NCBI RefSeq assembly: GCF_037095755.1 | Contig: NZ_JBAWKJ010000002.1 | Coordinates: forward strand, 496,001 to 560,000 | DNA from: Sphingopyxis sp. CCNWLW2 | Lineage (GTDB): Bacteria; Pseudomonadota; Alphaproteobacteria; Sphingomonadales; Sphingomonadaceae | Direction: 5' to 3' | Length of the DNA stretch: 64,000 nucleotides | In this document: positions 28,531 to 37,874 of the stretch, one piece after another | How the letters are laid out: every line of letters begins with the position of its first letter | Numbering within the stretch: the stretch's first letter is position 1 | Notes under the pieces: generated by a model | Databases searched by the model: none | What the model was told of the DNA's origin: nothing | Seen by the model: the letters and a program-made list of their open reading frames with translations, nothing else | Program-made: the position numbers and the translations under genes

Positions 28531-30678
28531 ATGACCGACAAGCCGACCATCGACCAATGGGCCGCCGCCGCCGACAAGGAGGTGAAGGGCAAGGACCTCA
28601 CCTGGGCGACGCCCGAGGGGATCGACGTCAAGCCGCTCTATACCGCCGAGGACGTGCAGACCGACCCGGGCCTGCCCGGTTTCGCGCCCTTCACGCGCGG
28701 CGTGCGCGCGTCGATGTATGCGGGCCGGCCCTGGACGATCCGGCAATATGCGGGCTTTTCGACCGCCGAGGAATCGAACGCCTTCTATCGCCGCAATCTC
28801 GCCGCGGGACAGAAAGGCCTGTCGGTCGCCTTCGATCTCGCGACGCACCGCGGCTATGACAGCGACCATCCGCGCGTCGTCGGCGACGTAGGCAAGGCGG
28901 GCGTCGCGATCGACAGCGTCGAGGATATGAAGATCCTGTTCGACGGCATCCCGCTCGACCAGATGTCGGTTTCGATGACGATGAACGGCGCGGTGATCCC
29001 GATCCTCGCCTTTTTCATCGTCGCGGGCGAAGAGCAGGGCGTCGACCGCAAGCTGCTCGACGGAACCATCCAGAACGACATCCTCAAGGAGTTCATGGTC
29101 CGCAATACGTACATTTATCCGCCCGAGCCGAGCATGCGGATCATCTCGGACATTTTCGGCTACACGAGCCGCGAGATGCCGAAATTCAACAGCATCTCGA
29201 TTTCGGGCTACCATATGCAGGAAGCCGGCGCGACGCAGGTGCAGGAGCTCGCCTTCACCATCGCCGACGGCGCCGAATATGTGCGCTACGGCGTCGCGTC
29301 TGGGCTCGACATCGACAAGTTCGCGGGGCGTCTATCCTTCTTCTTCGCGATCGGCATGAACTTCTTCATGGAGATCGCGAAGCTCCGCGCCGCGCGCGTG
29401 CTGTGGCACCGCGTGATGACCAACCTCGGCGCCAAGGACGAACGCAGCAAGATGCTGCGCACGCATTGCCAGACCTCAGGCGTCTCGCTGACCGAGCAGG
29501 ACCCGTACAACAATGTGATGCGCACGACGATCGAGGCGATGGCGGCGATGCTAGGCGGGACGCAGAGTCTCCACACCAACGCGCTCGACGAAGCGATCGC
29601 GCTGCCGACCGATTTCTCGGCGCGCATCGCGCGCAACACGCAGATCGTCATTCAGGAAGAGACGGGGATGACCAAGGTCGTCGACCCGCTCGGCGGCTCT
29701 TACTATGTCGAGGCGCTGACGCAGGAACTCGTCGACAAGGCGTGGGAGATCATCGAGCGCGTCGAAAAGGAAGGCGGCATGGCGAAGGCCGTCGCCGCGG
29801 GCTGGCCCAAAGCGATGATCGAGACCGCCGCCGCGGCGCGCCAGGCGCGCGTCGACCGCGGCGACGATGTGATCGTCGGGGTGAACAAATATCGCCTGAA
29901 GGACGAGGACCTGCTCGAAACGCTCGAGGTCGATAACGCCAAGGTGCGCGAAGGGCAGATCGCACGGATCAACCGCATCAAGGCGAGCCGCAACGAGGCG
30001 GCATGTGCCGCGGCGCTGAAGGCGCTGCGCGACGGCGCGGCGCAGCCTTCGAGCATAGAGAACAACCTCCTCGCGCTCGCGGTCGAGGCCGCCCGCGCCC
30101 GCGCGACGCTCGGCGAAATTTCGTCGGCGATGGAGGAGAGCTTCGACCGCTACGGCACCCAGCCGACCCCGGTGAAGGGCGTCTATGCTGCGCCCTATGA
30201 GGGCGACAGCCGCTGGCAGCAGGTGCTCGACGGCGTGAAGGCAGTCGAACGCCGCATGGGGCGCAAACCGAAGCTGCTCGTCGCCAAGATGGGGCAGGAT
30301 GGGCACGACCGCGGCGCGAACGTCATCGCGTCGGCGTTCGGCGACATGGGCTTCGACGTTGTTTCGGGCCCACTGTTCCAGACCCCCGACGAGACGGTCG
30401 TACTGGCACTGGAAAGCGGCGTCGATGTCGTCGGCGCATCGAGCCTCGCCGCCGGCCACAAGACCTTGATCCCCGAACTGATCGGCAAATTGAAGGAAGC
30501 CGGGCGCGGCGACATCAAGGTGATCGCGGGCGGCGTCATCCCGCCGCAGGACTATCAATATCTCCGCGACGCGGGCGTGCAGGGCATCTATGGGCCCGGC
30601 AGCAATGTGGTCGAATGCGCCGCCGACGTGCTGCGCCTGCTCGGCCACAATATGCCGCCGCTGGAGGATGCCGCTTGA
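28531..30678 (+). CDS. scpA: Methylmalonyl-CoA mutase, single-chain
   Basis: A 715-residue adenosylcobalamin enzyme converting (R)-methylmalonyl-CoA to succinyl-CoA. The TIM-barrel substrate domain covers about residues 30-500 ([51 protein letters not shown]). The C-terminal cobalamin-binding domain starts near residue 580 and has the base-off motif [13 protein letters not shown] (DxHxxG) plus GVIPPQDY. The full-length large chain is present alone, with no small-subunit gene, so it probably works as a homodimer. It needs vitamin B12; no B12 riboswitch was recognised nearby. Confidence 0.95.
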   Translation: MTDKPTIDQWAAAADKEVKGKDLTWATPEGIDVKPLYTAEDVQTDPGLPGFAPFTRGVRASMYAGRPWTIRQYAGFSTAEESNAFYRRNLAAGQKGLSVAFDLATHRGYDSDHPRVVGDVGKAGVAIDSVEDMKILFDGIPLDQMSVSMTMNGAVIPILAFFIVAGEEQGVDRKLLDGTIQNDILKEFMVRNTYIYPPEPSMRIISDIFGYTSREMPKFNSISISGYHMQEAGATQVQELAFTIADGAEYVRYGVASGLDIDKFAGRLSFFFAIGMNFFMEIAKLRAARVLWHRVMTNLGAKDERSKMLRTHCQTSGVSLTEQDPYNNVMRTTIEAMAAMLGGTQSLHTNALDEAIALPTDFSARIARNTQIVIQEETGMTKVVDPLGGSYYVEALTQELVDKAWEIIERVEKEGGMAKAVAAGWPKAMIETAAAARQARVDRGDDVIVGVNKYRLKDEDLLETLEVDNAKVREGQIARINRIKASRNEAACAAALKALRDGAAQPSSIENNLLALAVEAARARATLGEISSAMEESFDRYGTQPTPVKGVYAAPYEGDSRWQQVLDGVKAVERRMGRKPKLLVAKMGQDGHDRGANVIASAFGDMGFDVVSGPLFQTPDETVVLALESGVDVVGASSLAAGHKTLIPELIGKLKEAGRGDIKVIAGGVIPPQDYQYLRDAGVQGIYGPGSNVVECAADVLRLLGHNMPPLEDAA

Positions 30679-31121
30679 ACCCTTCGCTTCGCCTGATGAT
30701 CGCCGGACTTGGCGCCGTCGCGGCCGTTGCTGCGCACGCCGAGTCCGCGAGCCGCCCGAGCGAATTCCGCAAGGATGTCGCCGTCGAGTGGATCTACCGG
30801 CAGCAGATCGACGACGTCTATTTCACCAACTGGTACGGCCGCCTCGAAAAGACCGACGGCCCCTGGCGCGACATCTATTTCGAGACGAGCGACAAATATG
30901 TGAACAAGGGGCTGGTTCGGCTCAACTGCGACGATCCCGAAGCCGATATCGCCTTCACGCTCTACGGCGTCGGCGAATATGGCGATGCCGAAACCGGGCG
31001 GCAGGTAACGATCAGCTATGGCGACCGCCGGCCATGGGCGGACGGCAATTATCAGGACATGTTCGGCGAAACGCCGACGATCGAATTTTACGGCGCCGCG
31101 CTCGAGCGCTTCTGCAAATAA
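30675..31121 (+). CDS. Small secreted protein of unknown function in the propionate operon
   Basis: 148 residues from a TTG at 30675 that overlaps the mutase TGA stop and has a textbook GGAGG seven bases upstream. An ATG at 30696 is possible but would shorten the signal peptide. The signal peptide ends near VAAHA (residues 18-22). The mature part is acidic and rich in Trp/Tyr ([27 protein letters not shown]) with two cysteines (RLNCDD and the penultimate ERFCK), which could form one disulfide. I recognise no domain. It lies between the mutase gene and bioB with tight spacing, so it is co-transcribed, but why an exported protein sits here is unexplained. Confidence 0.72.
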   Translation: MNPSLRLMIAGLGAVAAVAAHAESASRPSEFRKDVAVEWIYRQQIDDVYFTNWYGRLEKTDGPWRDIYFETSDKYVNKGLVRLNCDDPEADIAFTLYGVGEYGDAETGRQVTISYGDRRPWADGNYQDMFGETPTIEFYGAALERFCK

Positions 31122-31141
31122 CATCAAAGGGCCGATAATCC

Positions 31142-32179
31142 ATGAACCTCTCCCAACCTGCAATGCAAGACGATCAACCGCGCACCGACTGGACGCGCGA
31201 GGAGATCGCCGAGCTGTTCGACCTGCCGTTCGACGAACTGATGTGGGAGGCGCAGGGCGTCCACCGCCGTCACCATGCGCATGGACAAGTCCAGCTTTGC
31301 ACTTTGCTCAGCATCAAGACCGGCGGCTGCGTCGAGGATTGCGGCTATTGCTCGCAGTCGAAGAGCGCCGACAGCGGATTGAAGGCCACGAAGCTGATGG
31401 ACGTGCGCGCAGTGCTGCAATCGGCGGCGCAGGCGAAGGATTCGGGCTCGAAGCGTTTCTGCATGGGCGCCGCCTGGCGCAACCCCAAGGAGCGCGACAT
31501 GCCCGCGATCGTCGAGATGATCGAGGGCGTGCGCCAGATGGGCATGGAAACCTGCATGACGCTGGGCATGCTGACGAAGGAACAGGCGCAGACGCTCGCG
31601 GTCGCGGGGCTCGATTATTACAACCATAATATCGACACGAGCCCGGAGAATTACGAGAATATCATCTCGACTCGCACCTTTCAGGACCGCCTCGATACGC
31701 TCGAGGAAGTCCGCAACGCCGGGATCAACGTCTGCTCGGGCGGCATCGTCGGGCTGGGTGAGAACCGGCAGGACCGCGTCGGCTTCATCCACGCGCTCGC
31801 GACGCTCGAACGCCATCCCGAAAGCGTGCCGGTCAACGCGCTGGTCCCGGTGAAGGGCACCGTGCTCGGCGACATGCTCGCCGACACGCCGCTCGCAAAG
31901 ATCGACGACATCGAATTCGTCCGCACGATCGCGGTCGCGCGCATCACCATGCCGAAATCGATGGTCCGCCTGTCGGCGGGGCGCGAAAGCATGTCGGAGG
32001 CGACGCAGGCGCTCTGCTTCATGGCGGGCGCGAACAGCATCTTCACCGGCGACAAGCTGCTCACCACCGGCAACCGCGGCGACAATGCCGACGCGGCGCT
32101 GTTCGCAAAGCTTGGCCTACGGCCGATGGAGAGCGAAGAGCCGATGCGCCAGAGTGCGCAGATGGAGGCGGCGGAGTGA
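31142..32179 (+). CDS. bioB: Biotin synthase
   Basis: A 345-residue radical-SAM enzyme inserting sulfur into dethiobiotin. The 4Fe-4S cysteines are Cys63, Cys67 and Cys70 in [12 protein letters not shown]. Further family motifs are [29 protein letters not shown] and the arginine-containing [18 protein letters not shown] region. It is placed in the propionate operon rather than with other bio genes, so biotin supply appears tied to synthesis of the biotin-dependent carboxylase PccA encoded downstream. Confidence 0.95.
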   Translation: MNLSQPAMQDDQPRTDWTREEIAELFDLPFDELMWEAQGVHRRHHAHGQVQLCTLLSIKTGGCVEDCGYCSQSKSADSGLKATKLMDVRAVLQSAAQAKDSGSKRFCMGAAWRNPKERDMPAIVEMIEGVRQMGMETCMTLGMLTKEQAQTLAVAGLDYYNHNIDTSPENYENIISTRTFQDRLDTLEEVRNAGINVCSGGIVGLGENRQDRVGFIHALATLERHPESVPVNALVPVKGTVLGDMLADTPLAKIDDIEFVRTIAVARITMPKSMVRLSAGRESMSEATQALCFMAGANSIFTGDKLLTTGNRGDNADAALFAKLGLRPMESEEPMRQSAQMEAAE

Positions 32180-32385
32180 CTGCGAAGCGTGTCACTTCTT
32201 TTCTGCTGACGCTGCTGGCGATCGCTTTTTGGCTTTCGGCTGGCATCTACTTCAGCACCGGCGCGATCTCGATTGGGTTGAAAGCGGCGGGACTGGATTC
32301 GCGCTGGGCAGTTCTGGGCGGACTCCCGATAACTCTCGTTGGAATATTCCTGTCAATTTGGGCGCTTCGGCGCTGGAGCAAATGA
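32176..32385 (+). CDS. Small two-helix membrane protein
   Basis: 69 residues from a GTG at 32176 that overlaps the bioB stop (GTGA) and has GGAGG seven bases upstream. Two hydrophobic helices (about residues 6-26 and 42-63) are joined by a short loop. Its stop overlaps the pccA start by one base. The precise coupling on both sides supports that it is translated. No family recognised. A membrane anchor or regulator for the carboxylase is only a guess. Confidence 0.65.
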   Translation: MTAKRVTSFLLTLLAIAFWLSAGIYFSTGAISIGLKAAGLDSRWAVLGGLPITLVGIFLSIWALRRWSK

Positions 32386-34391
32386 TGTTCAAGAAAATCC
32401 TGATCGCCAACCGCGGTGAAATCGCCTGCCGCGTCATCAAGACCGCGCGCCGCATGGGGATCGCGACCGTGGCCGTCTATTCGGACGCCGATGCGCGCGC
32501 CCCCTTTGTGCAGATGGCCGATGAAGCCGTGCATATCGGGCCGTCGCCCGCGTCCGAATCATACCTGATCGCCGACAAGATCGTCGCCGCGTGCAAGGCG
32601 ACGGGCGCCGAGGCCGTACATCCGGGCTATGGCTTCCTCTCCGAACGCACCAGCTTCGCCGAGGCGCTCGCCAAGGAAAATATCGCCTTCATCGGCCCGC
32701 CGGTGAACGCGATCGCCGCGATGGGCGACAAGATCGAGTCGAAGAAGCTCGCGAAGGAAGCGGGCGTCAACGTCGTCCCCGGCTTCGTCGGCGAGATCCG
32801 CGACACCGAGCATGCGGTCGAGATTTCGAACGAGATCAGCTACCCGGTGATGATGAAGGCGTCCGCCGGCGGCGGCGGCAAGGGCATGCGCCTCGCCTAT
32901 GACGAAAAGGACGTCCGCGAAGGCTTCGAGGCGACCAAGCGCGAAGGGCTCAACAGCTTTGGCGACGACCGCGTCTTCATCGAGAAATTCATCCTCAACC
33001 CGCGCCACATCGAGATCCAGATCCTCGGCGACCAGCACGGTAACGTCCTCTATCTTAACGAGCGCGAATGCAGCATCCAGCGCCGCCACCAGAAGGTGGT
33101 CGAGGAAGCGCCGTCGCCGTTCGTCACCGAGAAGATGCGCAAGGCGATGGGCGAGCAGTGCGTCGCGCTGTCGAAGGCCGTCGGCTACTACAGCGCTGGC
33201 ACGGTCGAACTGATCGTGTCGGGCGCCGACCCGACGGGCGAAAGCTTCTACTTCCTCGAAATGAACACGCGGCTTCAGGTCGAGCACCCGGTGACCGAGG
33301 CGATCACCGGCATCGACCTCGTCGAGCAGATGATCCGCGTCGCCGCGGGCGAGAAGCTCGATATGACGCAGGACGACATCAGGATCGATGGCTGGGCGAT
33401 CGAAAACCGCGTCTATGCCGAGGACCCGTACCGCGGCTTCCTGCCCTCGACCGGGCGGCTCGTGCGCTACCGCACCCCCGTTCCGGCGTGGGACGGCGAC
33501 GAGCGCGGCGTCGATGGCGTGCGCGTCGATGCGGGCGTCGAGGAGGGCGGCGAGGTGTCGATCTTCTACGACCCGATGATCGCCAAGCTCGTGACGTGGG
33601 GCGCGACGCGCGACGAAGCCGCCGACCTGCAGATCGCGGCGCTCGACCGTTTCGAGCTCGAAGGGCTTGGCCACAACATCGATTTCGTCTCGGCGATCAT
33701 GCAGCACCCGCGCTTCCGCTCGGGCGAACTGACGACCGGCTTCATCGCGGAGGAATATCCGGAAGGCTTCCACGGCGCGCCGACCGACGCGACGATCACA
33801 CGCGCGCTCGCCGCGATCGCGGGCTTCATGGCGAGCGCCGAGGCCGATCGCGCCCGCCGCACCGATGGCCAGCTCGGCGACCGGCTGGAACCGCCCGCCA
33901 AATGGCAGGTCTCGATCGACGGCACGCCGCACAAGGTCAAGATCGGCGAGAAGCATATCAAGGTCGAGGGCGACCGGATCGACATCGCGCTCGAATATAC
34001 GCCGGGCGACCGGCTCGTCGTTGCCGAGATCGACGATAGGGAACTCGCGGTAAAGGTCGCGAAGACCCGCACCGGCTGGAAGATGACGACGCGCGGGCAT
34101 ATCCATGATGTGCGTGTGCTGCCGTGGCATATCGCGGCGCTGTCGTCGCACATGATCGAGAAGATCCCGCCCGATCTTTCGAAATTCCTTATCTGCCCGA
34201 TGCCCGGTCTGCTCGTCACGCTGCACGTTGGCGAAGGCGACAAGGTCGAGGCGGGCCAGCCGCTCGCGACGGTCGAGGCGATGAAGATGGAAAACATCCT
34301 CCGCGCCGAAAAAGCGGGGACGGTGAAGAGCGTCAACGCCGCGCAGGGCGACAGCCTTGCGGTCGACGCGGTGATTTTGGAGATGGAATAG
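32385..34391 (+). CDS. pccA: Propionyl-CoA carboxylase alpha subunit (biotin carboxylase and carrier)
   Basis: 668 residues. The N-terminal biotin carboxylase domain (about 1-450) begins [18 protein letters not shown] and carries the ATP-grasp loop ASAGGGGKGMR and the catalytic EMNTRLQVEHPVTE segment. A BT (subunit-binding) domain follows. The C-terminal biotinyl domain has the biotin-accepting Lys634 in VEAMKMENIL. The gene starts where the preceding small ORF stops; two consecutive ATGs (32382 and 32385) are both usable. With PccB it makes the propionyl-CoA carboxylase holoenzyme. Confidence 0.94.
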   Translation: MFKKILIANRGEIACRVIKTARRMGIATVAVYSDADARAPFVQMADEAVHIGPSPASESYLIADKIVAACKATGAEAVHPGYGFLSERTSFAEALAKENIAFIGPPVNAIAAMGDKIESKKLAKEAGVNVVPGFVGEIRDTEHAVEISNEISYPVMMKASAGGGGKGMRLAYDEKDVREGFEATKREGLNSFGDDRVFIEKFILNPRHIEIQILGDQHGNVLYLNERECSIQRRHQKVVEEAPSPFVTEKMRKAMGEQCVALSKAVGYYSAGTVELIVSGADPTGESFYFLEMNTRLQVEHPVTEAITGIDLVEQMIRVAAGEKLDMTQDDIRIDGWAIENRVYAEDPYRGFLPSTGRLVRYRTPVPAWDGDERGVDGVRVDAGVEEGGEVSIFYDPMIAKLVTWGATRDEAADLQIAALDRFELEGLGHNIDFVSAIMQHPRFRSGELTTGFIAEEYPEGFHGAPTDATITRALAAIAGFMASAEADRARRTDGQLGDRLEPPAKWQVSIDGTPHKVKIGEKHIKVEGDRIDIALEYTPGDRLVVAEIDDRELAVKVAKTRTGWKMTTRGHIHDVRVLPWHIAALSSHMIEKIPPDLSKFLICPMPGLLVTLHVGEGDKVEAGQPLATVEAMKMENILRAEKAGTVKSVNAAQGDSLAVDAVILEME

Positions 34392-34404
34392 CTTTTCTGC
34401 ACTT

Positions 34405-34487
34405 CGTCATTGCGAGGAGCGAAGCGACGAAGCAATCGAGTGCGGCGTAGACCCGCTCTGGATTGCTTCGCTTCGCTCGCAATGACG
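34405..34487. repeat. Long inverted repeat after pccA
   Basis: The left arm (34405-34437, CGTCATTGCGAGG...GAAGCAATC) and right arm (34461-34487, GATTGCTTCG...CGCAATGACG) are near-complete reverse complements separated by 23 bp. The type, with CATTGCGAG ends, is a common dispersed intergenic element in alphaproteobacteria. It probably forms a strong hairpin at the end of the propionate operon transcript. Confidence 0.7.
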
Positions 34488-34497
34488 GATTCAAGAA

Positions 34498-34869
34498 ATG
34501 CATCTCAATCACGACAACGACACGCCCGCAGCCACCCCCATCAGCTTTGACGATTTCCTTCGCGTCGACATCCGCATCGGCACGATCGTCGAGGCCGAGC
34601 CCTTTCCCCAGGCGCGCAAGCCCGCGTTCAAGCTGAAGATCGATTTCGGACCCGCAATCGGGGTGAAGAAAAGCAGCGCGCAGATCGTCGATCGCTATGC
34701 GCTGGAAGAGCTTGCGGGGCGGCAGGTCGCCGCCGTCGTCAACTTCCCGCCGCGCCAGATCGGCAAATATATGTCCGAAGTGCTGACGCTCGGCTTCGCC
34801 GATGAGGAAGGCGCGGTGATTTTGTTCGCGCCCGACCGCGCGGTGCCGGATGGCTCGCGCCTCTTCTGA
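34498..34869 (+). CDS. csaA: CsaA-type tRNA-binding-domain protein
   Basis: A 123-residue protein consisting almost entirely of one OB-fold tRNA-binding domain (ISFDDFLRVDIRIGTIVEAEPFPQ and VVNFPPRQIGKYMSEVLTLG), matching CsaA, a dimeric chaperone-like protein that binds tRNA and was linked to protein secretion in Bacillus. The length and the final DGSRLF fit the family. It stands alone after the repeat that ends the propionate operon. Confidence 0.88.
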   Translation: MHLNHDNDTPAATPISFDDFLRVDIRIGTIVEAEPFPQARKPAFKLKIDFGPAIGVKKSSAQIVDRYALEELAGRQVAAVVNFPPRQIGKYMSEVLTLGFADEEGAVILFAPDRAVPDGSRLF

Positions 34870-34927
34870 CCTTTCCCGCACGGCACTTGCCGGTTAGGTT
34901 GCGCGCGGGAAACAGGGGAGAGGGACG

Positions 34928-35335
34928 ATGACTTTACCGGTAACCGCTTTTGTGGCCGCCGTTTGCGCGCTGCTGCTCCTCGCGACCGCGATCGACACAG
35001 TGCGCCAGCGGCTGCGCCTGAAAGCCGCGTTCGGCGATCACGGCGATGCGAAGCTGATCAGCGCCAGTCGCAGCCACGGCAATCTGGCCGAATATGCGCC
35101 GATCACGATCATCCTGCTCGGCCTGCTGGAGACGGCACGCGCCAATCATATGGCGCTGATGATCATCGGCGCGATCTTCCTCATCGGCCGCGTTGCGCAT
35201 GTGATCGGGCTCTATACACCGTCCGAGCCGGGGAAGGCACCGCTCGGACGACAGGTCGGCGTCGCAGCCACCTTTGGTACGCTGCTCGTGCTCGGTCTCT
35301 GGACGCTGTGGATCCTTGCAACGCAGAACCTCTAG
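34928..35335 (+). CDS. MAPEG family membrane protein
   Basis: 135 residues with four membrane helices. The MAPEG core is visible as SASRSHGNLAEYAPITIILLGLLE (glutathione-binding ENxxEY-like region, here HGNLAEYAP) and GRVAHVIGLY. The eukaryotic family includes microsomal glutathione transferases and eicosanoid enzymes; bacterial members are mostly uncharacterised. GGGGAGAGGG precedes the ATG. It is convergent with and overlaps the cyclase-family gene by four bases at the stops. Confidence 0.83.
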   Translation: MTLPVTAFVAAVCALLLLATAIDTVRQRLRLKAAFGDHGDAKLISASRSHGNLAEYAPITIILLGLLETARANHMALMIIGAIFLIGRVAHVIGLYTPSEPGKAPLGRQVGVAATFGTLLVLGLWTLWILATQNL

Positions 35336-36105
35336 TCGACCAGCGCCACCGCGCGGATCCATCCCGCGCTCGCGCGCTCGATCTTCACCGGAAAGCAGCT
35401 GAAGGTGAAGCCGGTGGCCGGGATCGCCGCCAAATTGGTAAGCTTTTCGATCTGGTAATAGGGCCGGATGCGCCCCGCCTTGTGGCCTTCCCAGATGATC
35501 GACGGGTCGCGCGTCTCGGCCCAGCGCCTTGCGGTGTGGCTGAACGGTGCGTCCCAACTCCATGCGTCGGTGCCGACCACCTGCACGCCGCGCTCCGTCA
35601 AATAGAGCGTCGCCTCAGCGCCCATGCCGCAGCCCTGGTCGGTGAAATTGTCGGTGCCGTAGATCGCCCCCGACTGGACAAGCACGATGTCGAGCGGCTG
35701 CAACGCGTGCCCGATGCGCATGAGTTCGGCCTCGACCTCGGCACCGCTGACGACATGGCCGTGCGGGCGGTCCGAAAAATCGAGCTTCACCCCGGGGCGA
35801 AAGAAGAGGTCGAGCGGCGCTTCGTCGATCGACGGGGCAGGTGAGGCGCCACTGTCGGTCGTCGAATGATAATGCCACGGCGCGTCCATATGCGTGCCGT
35901 TGTGCGTGCTGAGCGACAGCATCTCGACCGCCCAGCCTTCGCCGTCGGGCAAATCCTCCTTGGTCAGCCCGGGAAAGAACATCGCGATCTGCTCCCACGT
36001 GTTTTCGTGGGTCATATAGGTAATGTCGGGGCGCATCACCGGCGGGTCAGACACGACGTCGTTGGTGATCGGGATCGAAAGGTCGATGAACTGCATGCGC
36101 TGCAT
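35332..36105 (-). CDS. Cyclase family protein (kynurenine formamidase-like hydrolase)
   Basis: 257 residues of the cyclase/KynB superfamily, metal-dependent amide or lactone hydrolases. The metal-binding signature HNGTHMDAPWHYH (HxGTHxDxPxH) is present near residue 108. The N-terminus FIDLSIPI is typical. The length exceeds KynB (about 210), so another substrate is more likely, for example a carbamoyl or cyclic amide. No tryptophan-catabolic genes are nearby. It is divergent from the MFS transporter gene, which might carry its substrate. Confidence 0.82.
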   Translation of the reverse strand: MQRMQFIDLSIPITNDVVSDPPVMRPDITYMTHENTWEQIAMFFPGLTKEDLPDGEGWAVEMLSLSTHNGTHMDAPWHYHSTTDSGASPAPSIDEAPLDLFFRPGVKLDFSDRPHGHVVSGAEVEAELMRIGHALQPLDIVLVQSGAIYGTDNFTDQGCGMGAEATLYLTERGVQVVGTDAWSWDAPFSHTARRWAETRDPSIIWEGHKAGRIRPYYQIEKLTNLAAIPATGFTFSCFPVKIERASAGWIRAVALVD

Positions 36106-36204
36106 CCTGCCACCGGAATGACGCTACGCCAAGAAGGCTTGCACGGCGGCGCTTGCCCGGTAGAGAAGGGCGAAAGCTCCATGCAATGGGGCGGGGGAGA
36201 GTAT

Positions 36205-37830
36205 ATGACCGAAAGTGCCGCCGCCGGACCCGGCGCCGTTTACGAACCGACCGCGAAAGACATCCGCATGGTCATCGCCGCCTCGTCGGCGGGCACGGTG
36301 TTCGAATGGTATGATTTCTTCATCTACGGCACGCTCGCGGCGATCATCGGCAAGGCCTTTTTCCCCAGCGACAATGCGACGCTCGAAACGCTGCTCGTCT
36401 GGGCGGGGTTCGCGGTCGGCTTCGGTTTCCGTCCGTTGGGCGCGGTCCTCTTCGGTTTCCTCGGCGACCGCCTGGGGCGAAAATATACCTTCCTCGTCAC
36501 CGTCACCTTGATGGGCATTGCCACGGCAGGCGTCGGGATGATCCCATCGGCCGCCACCATCGGCATCGCCGCACCGATCATCGTCATCCTGCTTCGCGTG
36601 CTGCAAGGGCTGGCGCTCGGCGGCGAATATGGCGGTGCGGCGGTCTATGTCGCCGAACATTCGCCGCCCGGAAAGCGCGGTTTCTATACCAGCTTCATCC
36701 AGGCGAGCGTCGTCGGCGGGTTCGTGCTCAGCTTGATCGTCGTGCTCGGGTGCAAGGCGCTGATGCCCGACGCCATCTGGGAAAGCTGGGGCTGGCGCGT
36801 GCCTTTCCTGCTCTCGATCATCCTGCTCGCCATTTCGCTCTGGATGCGCCTCAAGCTCTCCGAAAGCCCAGTGTTTCAGGCGATGAAGGCGGAAGGCGAG
36901 CTGGCGAAAAATCCGCTCAAGGAAAGCTTCACCTATCCCGGCAACCCGCGCCGCATCTTCATAGCCTTGTTCGGCATCGCCGCTGGCCTGACCGTCATCT
37001 GGTACACCGCGATGTTCTCGGGCCTGTCGTTCCTCAAGGGGCCGATGAAGGTCGAGGATACCGCCGCCGAAATCATCGTCGGTTGCGCCGCCGCGGTCGG
37101 CATGGGTTTCTTCATTTGGGCGGGGCGCCTCTCGGACCGCATCGGGCGCAAGAAGCCGATCGTATGGGGCTATGCCGCGACGCTCGTGCTGCTGTTCCCG
37201 ATCTTCTGGTGGATGGGCAGCGTCGCGAACCCGGCGCTGTCCGCCGCCGCCGAACGCGCACCGGTGACCGTCACCGGGTCGCAGTGCAGCTTCGACCCCT
37301 TTGCGCAAAAGCAGGGAACCGCATGCGGCCGCACGCTTGGCGAACTCACCAAGCTCGGCGTCCCTTACACAATCACCCAGACCGATAGCGGCTTCGACAG
37401 CGTCAAGATTCGCATCGGCGACCGCGAGGTCGCGAGCGAGGATCCCGCGCTGCTGCAGCCCGCGCTCGAGGCAATGGGTTATGATTTCGCCAAGCAAATC
37501 CCGAGCATCGGAAGCATCGCGATTATCTTCCTCGCCTTGCTCGGCCTCAGCGCGCTGTCGGGCTTCACCTACGGCCCCGTCGCGGCGCTGCTCTCAGAAA
37601 TGTTCCCGCCGCACGTCCGCTATTCGTCGCTGTCGATCCCATATCATCTCGGCACCGGCTATTTCGGCGGTTTCCTGCCACTGATCGCGAGCTTCATCAT
37701 CGCGAAGACCGGCAATGCCTATGCCGGGCTGTGGTACACTTGGGGCGTCGTCCTCGTCGCTTTCCTCGTCACCGCCTTCATGCTCAAGGACCCCGTCGAA
37801 GGGCAGTGGGACAAGCCGGCGGCCCGCTGA
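36205..37830 (+). CDS. MFS transporter, metabolite:H+ symporter (MHS) type, with large extracytoplasmic insert
   Basis: 541 residues from the ATG at 36205, which follows GGGGGAGA. The 12-helix MHS signature is clear: AASSAGTVFEWYDFFIYG in helix 1, FGFRPLGAVLFGFLGDRLGRK at the helix 2-3 loop, and GLALGGEYGGAAVYVAEH in helix 4-5. Relatives carry shikimate, proline/betaine, citrate or alpha-ketoglutarate. An insert of about 85 residues (roughly 345-430) between late helices contains two cysteines (near 361 and 374) and charged repeats absent from ShiA/ProP. Substrate unknown. Divergent from the cyclase gene. Confidence 0.87.
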   Translation: MTESAAAGPGAVYEPTAKDIRMVIAASSAGTVFEWYDFFIYGTLAAIIGKAFFPSDNATLETLLVWAGFAVGFGFRPLGAVLFGFLGDRLGRKYTFLVTVTLMGIATAGVGMIPSAATIGIAAPIIVILLRVLQGLALGGEYGGAAVYVAEHSPPGKRGFYTSFIQASVVGGFVLSLIVVLGCKALMPDAIWESWGWRVPFLLSIILLAISLWMRLKLSESPVFQAMKAEGELAKNPLKESFTYPGNPRRIFIALFGIAAGLTVIWYTAMFSGLSFLKGPMKVEDTAAEIIVGCAAAVGMGFFIWAGRLSDRIGRKKPIVWGYAATLVLLFPIFWWMGSVANPALSAAAERAPVTVTGSQCSFDPFAQKQGTACGRTLGELTKLGVPYTITQTDSGFDSVKIRIGDREVASEDPALLQPALEAMGYDFAKQIPSIGSIAIIFLALLGLSALSGFTYGPVAALLSEMFPPHVRYSSLSIPYHLGTGYFGGFLPLIASFIIAKTGNAYAGLWYTWGVVLVAFLVTAFMLKDPVEGQWDKPAAR

Positions 37831-37874
37831 TCACCCCATTGGCGCAGCCCGCGAAGCTGTATAGGGGCAGGGGC

